From Streptomyces cahuitamycinicus (GTDB lineage Bacteria; Actinomycetota; Actinomycetes; Streptomycetales; Streptomycetaceae), in assembly GCF_002891435.1 (NCBI RefSeq), contig NZ_POUC01000017.1:1-46051 (forward strand): a stretch of 46,051 nucleotides of DNA, in the 5' to 3' direction. The notes beneath the pieces were generated by a model that was not told where the DNA came from, did not search any database, and saw only the letters and a program-made list of their open reading frames with translations. How positions within the stretch are numbered: the first letter of the stretch is position 1; every line of letters starts with the position of its first letter. The position numbers were made by a program, and so were the translations under genes. Below, one piece after another: positions 1 through 8,870 of this stretch.

Positions 1-1
1 C

Positions 2-838
2 GTCTCCCCCCGCTCCCCCCGCGTCCTGGCCGCGCGGCGGCTGGCCAAGCGGAACTTCCGGGGGAAGGACCGGCTGTTCCTGGCGGAGGGGCCACAGGCC
101 GTCCGGGAGGCCGCCGGGCACCGGACGGGGGACGCGGCCACGCTCGTGGAGCTGTTCACGACGCTGGAGGCCGCCGAGCGCTACGCCGACATCGTCGGGG
201 CCGCCCGGGACGCCGGAGCCAGGGTGCACCTCGCCGCCGAGCAGGTCATCGCCGACATCTCCACCACCGTCACCCCGCAGGGCCTCGTCGGCGTCTGCCG
301 GTTCCTGGACACGCCCTTCCAGGAGGTCCTCGCGGCCCGCCCCCGGCTCGTCGCGCTCCTCGCCAACGTCCGTGACCCGGGCAACGCCGGGACCGTGCTG
401 CGCTGCGCCGACGCCGCCGGTGCCGAGGCCGTCGTCCTGACCGACGCCTCCGTCGACGTGTACAACCCCAAGGCCGTCCGCGCCTCCGTCGGCTCCCTGT
501 TCCACCTGCCCGTCGCCGTCGGCGTCCCCGTGGAGCAGGCCGTGGACGGACTGCGGGACGCCGGTGTCCGGATTCTCGCCGCCGACGGGGCCGGCGACCG
601 CGACCTCGACGACGAGCTCGACAAGGGCACCATGGGCGGGCCGACCGCCTGGGTCTTCGGCAACGAGGCCTGGGGCCTGCCTGAGGAGACCCGTGCCCTC
701 ACCGACGCCGTCGTCCGTGTCCCGATCCACGGGAAGGCCGAGAGTCTGAACCTCGCCACCGCGGCCGCCGTATGTCTCTACGCGTCGGCGCGTGCACAGC
801 GCGCCTCCGGAGGGTGCCGCTCCGTCACCGGGAACTAG
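2..838 (+). CDS. SpoU/TrmH-family RNA 2'-O-methyltransferase (5' end outside window)
   Basis: Frame 2 is open from the window edge to a TAG at 838, so the start codon lies upstream; 278 residues are visible. The N-terminus carries the basic substrate-binding segment (ARRLAKRNFRGKDRLFLAEG). The C-terminal half is a SPOUT methyltransferase with its three motifs: NVRDPGNAGTVLRCADAAGA, VFGNEAWGLPEE and PIHGKAESLNLATAAA, which form the knot that binds S-adenosylmethionine. The family methylates ribose 2'-OH groups in 23S rRNA or tRNA. In Streptomyces this gene usually follows infC-rpmI-rplT, which would fit a ribosome-related role, but those genes are not in the window. The exact target nucleotide cannot be told from sequence. 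Confidence 0.9.
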   Translation, partial: VSPRSPRVLAARRLAKRNFRGKDRLFLAEGPQAVREAAGHRTGDAATLVELFTTLEAAERYADIVGAARDAGARVHLAAEQVIADISTTVTPQGLVGVCRFLDTPFQEVLAARPRLVALLANVRDPGNAGTVLRCADAAGAEAVVLTDASVDVYNPKAVRASVGSLFHLPVAVGVPVEQAVDGLRDAGVRILAADGAGDRDLDDELDKGTMGGPTAWVFGNEAWGLPEETRALTDAVVRVPIHGKAESLNLATAAAVCLYASARAQRASGGCRSVTGN

Positions 839-891
839 TAGGGTGACCAGCTCAGGACCCCTCTGCGGAGCCTTGGAGGTGGGGTACGGGG

Positions 892-2043
892 ATGAGTGTC
901 GGCACGAGCAGCGCACCAGGGGCCCAGGACGCCGGGAGCCCTCCCGCCGCGTCCCGGCCACCCGGTGATCCAGCCGGCCTCGGCATCGACCCCGACCACC
1001 TGCCCGACGGGCTCGTCGTCGCCGACGAGCAGGGCCACGTCATCTGCTTCAACGCCGCCGCCGAGCGCATCACCGCCGTCCGCGCCCGGGACGCCCTCGG
1101 GCAGCGGCTGGAGAAGGTCCTGCCGTTAGAGGACCTGGAGGGCCGGCGCTGGTGGCAGCTGACCGATCCGTACGGCGGCCTCGCCATCCGCGTCGGACAG
1201 CCCGAGCGCAACCTTCTCCTGCCCGGCGGCCGTGAGGTGCTGGTCTCCGCGCGCTACGTCCGCACCCGGCCCACCGGCCCCGTCCGGCGCCTCGTCGTCA
1301 CCCTGCGCGACACCGAGGCCCGCCGTCGCACCGAACGCAGCCACGCCGAGCTGATCGCCACCGTCGCCCACGAACTGCGCTCCCCGCTCACCTCCGTCAA
1401 GGGCTTCACCGCCACGCTGCTCGCCAAGTGGGAACGCTTCACCGACGACCAGAAGCGGCTGATGCTGGAAACCGTCGACGCCGACGCCGACCGGGTCACC
1501 CGGCTCATCGCCGAGCTGCTCGACATCTCCCGGATCGACTCCGGCCGGTTGGAGTTGCGCCGCCAGCCCGTCGACATCGGCGCCGCCGTCGGACGGCACA
1601 TCCAGGCCTACGTCGCCGCCGGGCAGCCCGCCGACCGGTTCCTGCTGCGCGTCCAGCAGCCGCTGCCCGACCTGTGGGCCGACCCCGACAAGATCGACCA
1701 GGTGCTCAGCAACCTGCTGGAAAACGCCGTGCGCCACGGCGAGGGAACTGTCACGATCGACGTCACGGCCACGGCGTCCCTCCGAGAGGGCGAATACGCC
1801 GAGAACGCAGCCACGTCGGTCACCGTGAGCGACGAGGGCCCCGGCATCCCGGAGGAGTCCATGAACCGCGTCTTCACCCGCTTCTGGCGGGGCAGCAAGC
1901 GCGGCGGCACGGGCCTCGGGCTCTACATCGTCAAGGGCATCGTCGAGGCCCACGGCGGCACCATCACGGTCGGCCGCGCCCCCGGCGCAGGCGCCGAGTT
2001 CCGATTTACGTTGCCCGTGAGCGCTCCGGCCTATCTCGCCTGA
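892..2043 (+). CDS. Cytosolic PAS-domain sensor histidine kinase
   Basis: 383 aa, ATG start preceded by a good GGAGG about 10 nt upstream. No membrane segment is visible. After a Pro-rich head, a PAS domain covers about residues 33-140, followed by the dimerisation helix with the phosphoacceptor H160 in VAHELRSPLTSVKGF. An HATPase domain follows: N box LSNLLENAVRHGEG, G1 box VSDEGPGIPEE, G2 box GGTGLGLYIVKGIVEAHGG. It should autophosphorylate on His in response to a cytoplasmic cue read by the PAS domain. No response regulator lies beside it, so it is an orphan kinase here. It sits between the RNA methyltransferase and pheS, a placement I recognise from other Streptomyces, which suggests a housekeeping or translation-linked signal. 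The ligand is unknown. Confidence 0.93.
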   Translation: MSVGTSSAPGAQDAGSPPAASRPPGDPAGLGIDPDHLPDGLVVADEQGHVICFNAAAERITAVRARDALGQRLEKVLPLEDLEGRRWWQLTDPYGGLAIRVGQPERNLLLPGGREVLVSARYVRTRPTGPVRRLVVTLRDTEARRRTERSHAELIATVAHELRSPLTSVKGFTATLLAKWERFTDDQKRLMLETVDADADRVTRLIAELLDISRIDSGRLELRRQPVDIGAAVGRHIQAYVAAGQPADRFLLRVQQPLPDLWADPDKIDQVLSNLLENAVRHGEGTVTIDVTATASLREGEYAENAATSVTVSDEGPGIPEESMNRVFTRFWRGSKRGGTGLGLYIVKGIVEAHGGTITVGRAPGAGAEFRFTLPVSAPAYLA

Positions 2044-2078
2044 GCCCCCACGGGCGCATTCCCATACCTCCACCCCGT

Positions 2079-2084
2079 TAGACT
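2079..2084 (+). promoter_or_regulatory. Possible -10 element of the pheST promoter
   Basis: TAGACT matches the actinobacterial -10 consensus and would leave a leader of roughly 80 nt before pheS. No convincing -35 hexamer lies 17-18 nt upstream, so this is only a suggestion. No T-box features are seen in the leader. Confidence 0.25.
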
Positions 2085-2172
2085 CGGCCATTGGCACCTT
2101 TGTGTCCCTTCAGGCAGCCGTCCGAGTCGGTGACGGGGACCTTCAGCCAGCCAATCGGAAGCACGGGAAGAG

Positions 2173-3300
2173 ATGTCGGCACCGAATAAGTCGTACGACC
2201 CGGTCGAGGTCGAGACGTTGAAACCGGAAGAGATCGAGCGCATGCGGGACGAGGCGCTCGCCGCCTTCGCCGCCGCGGACTCCCTCGACGCGCTCCACGA
2301 GGCCAAGGTCGCCCAGACCGGCCCCGCCTCGCCGCTGGCCCTCGCCAACCGCGAGATCGGCGCCCTGCCCCCGCACGCCAAGGCCGAGGCCGGCAAGCGC
2401 GTCGGCCAGGCCCGCGGCGCCGTGAACAAGGCCCTCGCCGCCCGCCAGGTGGAACTCGAGGCCGAGCGGGACGCGCGCGTGCTCGTCGAGGAGGCGGTGG
2501 ACGTCACGCTGCCGTACGACCGCGTACCGTCCGGCGCCCGGCACCCGCTCACCACCATGATGGAGCGGGTCGCGGACGTCTTCGTGGCCATGGGCTACGA
2601 GGTCGCCGAAGGTCCGGAGGCCGAGGCAGAGTGGTTCAACTTCGACGCCCTCAACTTCCTGCCCGACCACCCGGCCCGGCAGATGCAGGACACCTTCTTC
2701 GTGCAGGGCCCCAAGGGCACCGAGGAGTCCGGGTCCGGCGTCGTCCTGCGCACGCACACCTCCCCGGTTCAGGCCCGCGCACTGCTCGACCGTGAGTTGC
2801 CGGTCTACATCGTCTGCCCCGGCCGCGTGTTCCGCACCGACGAGCTGGACGCCACGCACACGCCCGTCTTCCACCAGATCGAGCTGCTCGCGATCGACGA
2901 GGGCCTGACCATGGCGGACCTCAAGGGCACGCTCGACCACATGGTCCAGGCTCTGTTCGGCGCGGACATGAAGACCCGGCTGCGGCCGAACTACTTCCCG
3001 TTCACCGAGCCGAGCGCCGAGATGGACATGCTCTGCTACGTCTGCAAGGGCGAGTCCATCGGCAACCCCGACCGCCCCTGCCGCACCTGCTCCTCCGAGG
3101 GCTGGATCGAGCTGGGCGGCTGCGGCATGGTCAACCCGCGGGTGCTCACGGCCTGCGGCGTCGATCCCGAGAAGTACAGCGGCTTCGCCTTCGGGTTCGG
3201 CATCGAGCGGATGCTGATGTTCCGCCACAACGTCGAAGACATGCGAGACATGGTCGAGGGTGACGTCCGGTTCACCCGGCCGTTCGGGATGGAGATCTGA
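2173..3300 (+). CDS. pheS: Phenylalanyl-tRNA synthetase alpha subunit
   Basis: 375 aa, the usual length. It forms the alpha2beta2 enzyme with PheT and catalyses ATP-dependent charging of tRNA-Phe in the cytoplasm. The N-terminal coiled-coil arm (about residues 10-95) is followed by the class II catalytic core: motif 1 around [16 protein letters not shown], motif 2 as [21 protein letters not shown], motif 3 as [13 protein letters not shown] near residue 340. A Cys-containing loop ([12 protein letters not shown]) sits between motifs 2 and 3. The ATG follows a GGAAGAG site. The stop codon overlaps the pheT start by one base (TGATG), so the two subunits are translationally coupled. Confidence 0.98.
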   Translation: MSAPNKSYDPVEVETLKPEEIERMRDEALAAFAAADSLDALHEAKVAQTGPASPLALANREIGALPPHAKAEAGKRVGQARGAVNKALAARQVELEAERDARVLVEEAVDVTLPYDRVPSGARHPLTTMMERVADVFVAMGYEVAEGPEAEAEWFNFDALNFLPDHPARQMQDTFFVQGPKGTEESGSGVVLRTHTSPVQARALLDRELPVYIVCPGRVFRTDELDATHTPVFHQIELLAIDEGLTMADLKGTLDHMVQALFGADMKTRLRPNYFPFTEPSAEMDMLCYVCKGESIGNPDRPCRTCSSEGWIELGGCGMVNPRVLTACGVDPEKYSGFAFGFGIERMLMFRHNVEDMRDMVEGDVRFTRPFGMEI

Positions 3301-5813
3301 TGCGGGTCCCGCTTTCTTGGCTGCGGGAGTACGTCGACCTGCCGGAGACGGAGACCGGTCGGGACGTGCAGGCCAAGCTCATTTCGGCCGGTCTGGAGGT
3401 CGAGACCGTCGAGCAGCTCGGCGCCGACCTCAAGGGGCCGCTGGTCGTCGGCCAGGTGCTGACCATCGAGGAGCTGGAGGGCTTCAAGAAGCCGATCCGC
3501 TTCTGCACCGTCGACGTCGGCCAGGCCAACGGGACGGGTGAGCCCCAGGAGATCGTCTGCGGCGCCCGTAACTTCGCGGTCGGCGACAAGGTCGTCGTGG
3601 TCCTGCCCGGCGCCTCGCTGCCCGGCGGTTTCACGATCTCCGCGCGCAAGACGTACGGCAGGAACTCGCACGGCATGATCTGCTCCAGCGACGAGCTGAA
3701 CATGGGCGACGACGGCACCAAGGGCATCATCGTGCTGCCCCCGGAGACCGAGGTCGGCAAGGACGCGATCGAGCTGCTGGAACTGGTCGACGAGGTCCTC
3801 GACATCGCCGTCACGCCCGACCGCGGCTACTGCCTGTCCATCCGCGGCGTCGCCCGCGAGACCGCCATCGCCTACGGCCTGCCGCTGCGCGACCCGGCCC
3901 TGCTCGACGTGCCCGGCCCGAACGCCTACGGCTACCCGGTGCAGGTCTCGGACCCGACCGGCTGCGACCGCTTCACGGCCCGCACGGTGACCGGCCTGAG
4001 CGCCGAGGCACGCTCCCCGATCTGGCTCCAGCGCCGGCTCCAGAAGGTCGGCATGCGCCCGATCTCCCTCGCCGTCGACGTCACGAACTACGTGATGACG
4101 GAGCTCGGCCAGCCGCTGCACGCCTACGACCGCGGCCTGGTCGAGGGCACCATCGGCGTGCGCCGGGCCGAGGCGGGCGAGAAGCTCACCACCCTCGACG
4201 GTGTCGAGCGCACGCTGGACACCGAGGACCTGGTGATCACCGACGACCGGGGCCCCATCGGGCTCGCCGGCGTCATGGGCGGCGCCAACACGGAGATCGC
4301 CGACCACGACGACGTGGAGAACGCCACGGCGGACGTCGTCATCGAGGCCGCGCACTTCGACGCGGTGTCGATCGCGCGCACCGCCCGCCGCCACAAGCTG
4401 TCCTCCGAGGCGTCCCGGCGCTTCGAGCGAGGTGTCGACCCGCAGGCCGCCGCTGCCGCCGCGCAGCGCACCGTCGACCTGCTGGTGCTGCTCGCGGGCG
4501 GCACCGCCGAGGCCGGCGTCACCGAGGTCCTCGCCCCCTCCGCGCCGCGCACCATCGCCGTCCCGGCCGACCACCCGGACAAGGTCGCGGGCGTCGCCTA
4601 CGGCCGCGAGACCGTCGTGCGCCGCCTCCAGGAGGTCGGCTGCGACGTGTACGGGCAGGACGACCTGATCGTCACCGTGCCGTCCTGGCGGCCCGACCTC
4701 ACCGACCCGAACGACCTGGCCGAAGAGGTCATCCGGCTGGAGGGCTACGAGAACCTGCCTTCCACGCTGCCCAGGCCGCCGGCCGGCCTCGGCCTGACCG
4801 AACGGCAGCGGCTGCACCGCCGCGTGGGCCGTGCCCTGGCCGGTGCCGGGTACGTCGAGGCGCTGAACTACCCGTTCATCGGTGAGCAGGTCTTCGACCA
4901 GCTCGGCCTGGAAGCGGACGACCCGGCCCGCCGCGTCGTGAAGCTCAGCAACCCGCTGAACGACGAGGAGCCCGCACTGCGCACGTCGCTGCTGCCGGGC
5001 CTGCTCGCCGCCCTGCGCCGCAACGACGGCCGCGGCTCGCACGACCTCGCGCTGTTCGAGTCCGGTCTGGTCTTCCTGCCGCGCGCGGAGCAGCGGATCG
5101 CGGCCGTGCTGCCCGTCGACCGCCGTCCGACCGACGAGGAGCTCGCCGAGCTGAACGCGGCGCTGCCCGAACAGCCGCGGCACGTGGCCGTCGTCCTCGC
5201 CGGTGCGCGCGAACAGGCCGGCTGGTGGGGCAAGGGCCGTCCGGCCGACTGGGCCGACGCGGTCGAGGCCGCCCGGTCCGTCGCCCGTGAGGCCGGTGCC
5301 GAACTCGTCATCCGCAAGGGACAGTACGGACCGTGGCACCCCGGGCGGTGCGCCGAGCTGGTGGTCACCGTGGACGGCGCCGAGCGGGTCGTGGGGCACG
5401 CGGGCGAGTTGCACCCGCGGGTAGTGAAGGCCCTCGGACTGCCGGCGCGCAGCTGCGCGATGGAGATCGACCTGGACGCGGTGGAGGCCGCCGGTGACGC
5501 CACGGCCGCGGCGCCGCGGATCTCCACGTTCCCCGTCGCCACGCAGGATGTCGCCCTGGTCGTCGACGCCGTCGTCCCGGCCGCGGAGGTCGAGGAGGCC
5601 TTGCGCGACGGTGCCGGGGAACTGCTGGAGTCCATCCGGCTGTTCGATGTGTACGAGAACGCCGAGCAGTTGGGCGAGGGGCGGAAGTCGCTCGCGTATG
5701 CCTTGCGGTTCCGGGCGGCTGACCGGACGCTGACGGTGGATGAGGCGTCGGCGGCCCGGGACGCGGCGGTTGCCCTTGCGGGTGAACGCGTAGGGGCTGA
5801 GTTGCGGAGTTAG
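3300..5813 (+). CDS. pheT: Phenylalanyl-tRNA synthetase beta subunit
   Basis: 837 aa, normal for the long bacterial beta subunit. Domains in order: OB-fold tRNA-binding domain (about 40-150, with [13 protein letters not shown]), B3/B4 editing domain (about 210-400, with QPLHAYD and [13 protein letters not shown]), B5 domain (about 405-480), a catalytically inactive synthetase core (about 490-710), and the C-terminal ferredoxin-like anticodon-binding domain (about 740-836, [16 protein letters not shown]). The editing domain hydrolyses mischarged Tyr-tRNA-Phe. The start overlaps the pheS stop codon. Confidence 0.98.
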   Translation: MRVPLSWLREYVDLPETETGRDVQAKLISAGLEVETVEQLGADLKGPLVVGQVLTIEELEGFKKPIRFCTVDVGQANGTGEPQEIVCGARNFAVGDKVVVVLPGASLPGGFTISARKTYGRNSHGMICSSDELNMGDDGTKGIIVLPPETEVGKDAIELLELVDEVLDIAVTPDRGYCLSIRGVARETAIAYGLPLRDPALLDVPGPNAYGYPVQVSDPTGCDRFTARTVTGLSAEARSPIWLQRRLQKVGMRPISLAVDVTNYVMTELGQPLHAYDRGLVEGTIGVRRAEAGEKLTTLDGVERTLDTEDLVITDDRGPIGLAGVMGGANTEIADHDDVENATADVVIEAAHFDAVSIARTARRHKLSSEASRRFERGVDPQAAAAAAQRTVDLLVLLAGGTAEAGVTEVLAPSAPRTIAVPADHPDKVAGVAYGRETVVRRLQEVGCDVYGQDDLIVTVPSWRPDLTDPNDLAEEVIRLEGYENLPSTLPRPPAGLGLTERQRLHRRVGRALAGAGYVEALNYPFIGEQVFDQLGLEADDPARRVVKLSNPLNDEEPALRTSLLPGLLAALRRNDGRGSHDLALFESGLVFLPRAEQRIAAVLPVDRRPTDEELAELNAALPEQPRHVAVVLAGAREQAGWWGKGRPADWADAVEAARSVAREAGAELVIRKGQYGPWHPGRCAELVVTVDGAERVVGHAGELHPRVVKALGLPARSCAMEIDLDAVEAAGDATAAAPRISTFPVATQDVALVVDAVVPAAEVEEALRDGAGELLESIRLFDVYENAEQLGEGRKSLAYALRFRAADRTLTVDEASAARDAAVALAGERVGAELRS

Positions 5814-5863
5814 CGTCGTGGGGGACTGCGCTGTCTTGCCCGCTGCGGGTTGGTGGTGGCTGG

Positions 5864-5884
5864 TCGCGCAGTTCCCCGCGCCCC
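5864..5884 (-). repeat. Intergenic repeat family, copy A
   Basis: The minus strand reads GGGCGCGGGGAACTGCGCGA, the core shared by five copies in this window. It lies 50 nt after the pheT stop. Flanking similarity to the other copies extends leftwards through a GT-rich stretch (about 5841-5863) that corresponds to the CACCCGCA-type tail of copies B-E. Confidence 0.8.
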
Positions 5885-6079
5885 CTACGGGGCGTGGCCG
5901 GCGGAGCCGTCCGCCCCGCCACGGAGTGTCGGGCAGGCGGCCGGGCGGACGGCGGTAGCGGGCCGCCGCACTGTACGAGGGGGAGCCGGCGGCCCGGCCG
6001 GCCTCTTTCGAGGCATCTCAGTCAACCCGTCGGCGACTCTCAGCGACAGTGCGCGCACCGTGCGGATTCGAGTACTCCG

Positions 6080-6096
6080 TTCACACCCCGTGTGAA
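6080..6096. promoter_or_regulatory. Perfect palindrome TTCACAC-CCC-GTGTGAA, candidate operator
   Basis: Seven-base arms around a 3-nt centre, ending 46 nt before the regulator's ATG. Its size and position suit autoregulation by the HTH protein downstream. No well-spaced -35/-10 pair is obvious around it. Confidence 0.45.
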
Positions 6097-6142
6097 GGCG
6101 GAACCACTAACCTGGCCGCACCGAGCCACCCGGGGGGCCCAC

Positions 6143-7483
6143 ATGCAGCCCAACACTCTGCTCGACGCGATCCTGGACGAGGCGGGGATCTCGCACGCGG
6201 GGCTGGCCGCACACGTCAATCAGGCGGGACGGGCGCGTGGCCTGTCCCTGAGGTACGAACACACCGCCGTCGCCCGGTGGTTGAAGGGGCAGCGCCCCCG
6301 CGGCCAGGTGCCCGACCTGATCTGCGAGGTGCTCGCGGCCCGGCTGCAGCGGCCGGTGACCCTCGACGACATCGGCCTCGGCGTGCCCGGCGAGCCGTCC
6401 GCCCCGCACACCGGCTCGCTGTCCGGGTTCGTAGAACGGGCCACCGCGCTGTGGCGATCCGACCAGCAGCAGCGCCCGCACCTCCTGGGCGCACCCGCGC
6501 TCACCGGCACGCCGGCCGTGATGCCGGTGTGGGAGTGGGAGAACCCGCCCGAGGACGTGGACGTCTCCCGCGGCGGCCGACACCGTGTCACCCCGGGCGA
6601 CCTGGAGACGCTGCGGGCCGCCCGGACACACTACGAGCAGATGTACCGCAAGGCCGGGGGCATCGCCACGCGCGCCCGCATCGTCGGCTTCCTCAACGCC
6701 GAGGCCGCGCCGCTGCTGCGCGGCAGCTACACCGACGAGACCGGCCGCCAGCTGCACCGGGCCACGGGAGGGTTGGTGGCGGTCGCCGGTATCTGCGCCT
6801 ACGACTCCGACGCGCACGGCCTCGCCCAGCGCTACTTCCACCAGGCACTGCGGCTGGCCAAGGCCAGCGGGGACCGGGGTCTCGGGGCGTATGTGATCGC
6901 CCTGCTGGTCAACCAGTCGCTTTTCATGCGGGAGTACCGGCAGTCCGTCGCCTTCGCGGAGGCGGCGCTGCGGGCCGCCGGCAAGCACATCACCCCGGCG
7001 CTCGCCTCCGACCTCTACGCCATGCAGGCCAAGGCGTACGCGCACCTCGGCGACGGCGGGAGCGCCCTGTCCTGCATCCGGCGGGCGGAGCAGGCCGCCG
7101 AGCGCATCCGGCGCGGCTACGAGCCCGACGAGACCGGTTATGTCCAGCCAGGGCTCGTCAACGTCCAGGTGGCGGAGGCGCTGCTGAGCCTCGGGGAGAT
7201 CGCGGCCGCCGGGGAGCATGCCGCGGCCGCTGTCGACAACCCGGCGCACGACCGCGGCCGGGTGCACCGGCTGGCGATGCTCAGCACCATCGAGCTGCGG
7301 CAGGGCAACGCCGACAAGGCGGTGGTCATCGCCGTGCAGATGGCCGAGCAGGCCCGGGGCATGGAGTCCCAGCGGCTGCGCGACCGGCTGCGCGCGGTGC
7401 GGGAGCACCTGGTGCGCAGTGGCTGTGCGGGCACGGCCGAGGCCGCCGAACTCATCGACGGGGCCCTGCGCGTACCGTTGTAG
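6143..7483 (+). CDS. XRE-type regulator with TPR-like C-terminus (NsdA-like family)
   Basis: 446 aa from the ATG at 6143, which follows a G-rich site; the open frame extends further upstream but looks non-coding there. The N-terminus (about 1-85) is an XRE-like helix-turn-helix containing HTAVARWLKGQRPRGQVPDLICEVLA. The rest is helical with repeat-like segments (RYFHQALRLAKASGDRGLGAYV, FAEAALRAAGKHI, DLYAMQAKAYAHLGDGGSA, RVHRLAMLSTIELRQGNADKA), as in the Streptomyces regulators related to NsdA, which hold back differentiation and antibiotic production. Family membership is from recognition; which genes it controls is unknown. A perfect palindrome just upstream suggests autoregulation. Confidence 0.85.
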   Translation: MQPNTLLDAILDEAGISHAGLAAHVNQAGRARGLSLRYEHTAVARWLKGQRPRGQVPDLICEVLAARLQRPVTLDDIGLGVPGEPSAPHTGSLSGFVERATALWRSDQQQRPHLLGAPALTGTPAVMPVWEWENPPEDVDVSRGGRHRVTPGDLETLRAARTHYEQMYRKAGGIATRARIVGFLNAEAAPLLRGSYTDETGRQLHRATGGLVAVAGICAYDSDAHGLAQRYFHQALRLAKASGDRGLGAYVIALLVNQSLFMREYRQSVAFAEAALRAAGKHITPALASDLYAMQAKAYAHLGDGGSALSCIRRAEQAAERIRRGYEPDETGYVQPGLVNVQVAEALLSLGEIAAAGEHAAAAVDNPAHDRGRVHRLAMLSTIELRQGNADKAVVIAVQMAEQARGMESQRLRDRLRAVREHLVRSGCAGTAEAAELIDGALRVPL

Positions 7484-7590
7484 ACCCGGGCGGTGGTGCC
7501 CGGTCTCGCTCCGAGGCGCTTCCCGTGCGCCTGCTGTCCCTCCGTCCCTGCTGCGATATTGCCACTTACTCGACGGAAGGTGGCAGAACC

Positions 7591-8136
7591 GTGCAGTGGA
7601 CGAAACACAACGAGCAAACTGTGTACTCAAATCGCTGGTTCAGCGTCAATCTCGCGGATGTCGAACTGCCGGACGGCAGGCACCTGGACCACTTCCTCAT
7701 ACGGCTGCGGCCCGTCGCGGTGGCCACGGTCGTGAACGAGGCCAACGAGGTGCTGCTGCTCTGGCGGCACCGTTTCATCACCGACAGCTGGGGGTGGGAA
7801 CTCGCGGCGGGCGTCGTCGAGGACGGCGAGGACGTCGCCCACGCGGCCGCCAGGGAACTGGAGGAGGAGACCGGTTGGCGGCCGGGACCCCTGCGCCACC
7901 TCATGAGCGTGGAGCCGTCCAACGGGCTCACCGACGCCCGGCACCACGTGTACTGGGCCGACCAGGGCGAGTACGTCGGGCACCCCGTGGACGACTTCGA
8001 GTCGGACCGCCGGGAATGGGTTCCCCTCAAGCTCGTCCCCGACATGGTCGCCCGCGGGGAGGTCCCGGCCGCCAACATGGCGGCCGCGTTACTTCTGCTG
8101 CACCATCTCAGGCTCGGTCAGGACACGCTGCCCTGA
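7591..8136 (+). CDS. NUDIX hydrolase (ADP-ribose pyrophosphatase-like)
   Basis: 181 aa from a GTG at 7591, with GGAAGG about 10 nt upstream; the long open frame before this is out-of-frame shadow of the regulator gene. The complete NUDIX box lies at residues 74-96 (GVVEDGEDVAHAAARELEEE then TGW), matching G-x5-E-x7-REU-xEE-xG-U, with the Glu residues that bind Mg2+. The preceding LLLWRHRFITDSWGWELAAG is typical of ADP-sugar pyrophosphatases. Its stop lies 1 nt from the stop of the convergent gene 8138-8395, leaving no room for a separate terminator. Confidence 0.9.
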   Translation: MQWTKHNEQTVYSNRWFSVNLADVELPDGRHLDHFLIRLRPVAVATVVNEANEVLLLWRHRFITDSWGWELAAGVVEDGEDVAHAAARELEEETGWRPGPLRHLMSVEPSNGLTDARHHVYWADQGEYVGHPVDDFESDRREWVPLKLVPDMVARGEVPAANMAAALLLLHHLRLGQDTLP

Positions 8137-8137
8137 G

Positions 8138-8395
8138 TCAACGGCCCAGGGCCTGCCAGATCGCCATGACGAGGGCACCCACGGCGGTGAGGGCGGCGAC
8201 CGCGGGCAGCGGCCAGCGCGCGTGTTCGAGCGTGTGGATCCGGGTGTTGAGCTCCTCGATCTCCTTGGCGGTCTCCTCGGTGCGGTGGCTGAGCAGAGCC
8301 AGTCCGCCCTCGACGCGGGCGTAGGCCACATCGAGGCGGCGTCGTAACTCTGCGAGTTCCCCGTGGACGACGGGATGCTCGGGATCGGCGGTCAC
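8138..8395 (-). CDS. Small coiled-coil protein with C-terminal membrane anchor
   Basis: 85 aa, GTG start at 8395 with AAAGGAG 8 nt upstream. Residues about 10-55 form a charged amphipathic helix with heptad spacing (ELAELRRRLDVAYARVEGG, EETAKEIEELNTRIHTLEH). Residues about 60-82 form one membrane helix (WPLPAVAALTAVGALVMAIW). This looks like a tail-anchored protein with the coiled coil in the cytoplasm. I do not recognise a named family and infer no function. It converges on the NUDIX gene with 1 nt between stop codons. Confidence 0.75.
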   Translation of the reverse strand: MTADPEHPVVHGELAELRRRLDVAYARVEGGLALLSHRTEETAKEIEELNTRIHTLEHARWPLPAVAALTAVGALVMAIWQALGR

Positions 8396-8523
8396 GAGTC
8401 CGCTCCTTTCCGTAGTCGTTTCACATCCCTTGCCTGCGGTGTGGAGTCAACTCGCCTGGTGGGCGCATGGGGAGAGTGTGCGAGGGGCATATGCGAGCCC
8501 GGCGCGCACACGGTGTGTGAATG

Positions 8524-8561
8524 CCGCGAGCCCGGCACCACATCCGGTGCCGGACCCGCGG
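8524..8561. other. Two-part hairpin upstream of the small membrane protein gene
   Basis: CCGGCACC (8532-8539) pairs with GGTGCCGG (8546-8553) around a 6-nt loop. Flanking CCGCG and CGCGG add five more pairs across a 3x3 internal loop. It lies between two divergently transcribed genes, so it is more likely a 5'-leader structure or operator than a terminator. Confidence 0.4.
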
Positions 8562-8617
8562 CTTGGCCGAAATCTGACCGTCCGTAATCGGCCTCGGGGG
8601 GGGGTACCTGGGGCTCC

Positions 8618-8848
8618 ATGACGAAGTGGCAGAGGTACGCGGCGTACGCGCTGGCGATCTACGCGCTGTCGGTCGTGGTGCTCCGGTTCTCCTCCGGCGG
8701 GCAGGGGTGGGGCACGGCGCTGCTGCTCGCTCTCGTGACCACTCCGCTCGCCCTCTGGATGGGCCGGCTGCGCAGCCGCCTCGACGAGCGGGCGGCGGAA
8801 TGGGGACGCCGCCGGTTCCGGCCGTGGCCGGAGGAGCGGCGACGTTGA
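8618..8848 (+). CDS. Small two-helix membrane protein
   Basis: 76 aa, ATG at 8618 with a G-rich stretch (GGGG at 8610-8613) just upstream. Two membrane helices (about 7-24 and 32-50: YALAIYALSVVVLRF, GTALLLALVTTPLALWMG) are followed by a very basic tail (RLRSRLDERAAEWGRRRFRP), so the C-terminus should be cytoplasmic. No family recognised. The next gene is on the other strand and starts far away, so this is a single-gene unit. Confidence 0.65.
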   Translation: MTKWQRYAAYALAIYALSVVVLRFSSGGQGWGTALLLALVTTPLALWMGRLRSRLDERAAEWGRRRFRPWPEERRR

Positions 8849-8870
8849 GGTGGCTGCTTCAGCCGGGCGG

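Larger units (their letters stand above)
5814..6142. other. 329-nt gap between pheT and the XRE regulator
   Basis: I see no convincing gene here. It holds repeat copy A (5864-5884), a GC-rich hairpin at 5983-6005 (GAGCCGGC paired with GCCGG-CTC, one bulge) followed by TTTCG that could end the pheST transcript, and a perfect inverted repeat at 6080-6096 close to the next gene. Confidence 0.5.

Noticed and set aside
1126..2097. Long minus-strand open frame over the histidine kinase
   Set aside because: Shadow of the kinase gene; the product is Gly/Asp/Arg-rich without any motif, while the plus strand has all kinase boxes.
2044..2172. T-box or phenylalanine leader peptide upstream of pheS
   Set aside because: No T-box core or Phe-rich ORF is visible; the one open frame there (from TTG 2091) has scattered Phe codons only and no ribosome site.
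3036..5414. 792-codon open frame on the minus strand across pheT
   Set aside because: It is the antisense shadow of pheT, caused by high GC at third positions. The composition is biased, with no fold or conserved motif and no ribosome site.
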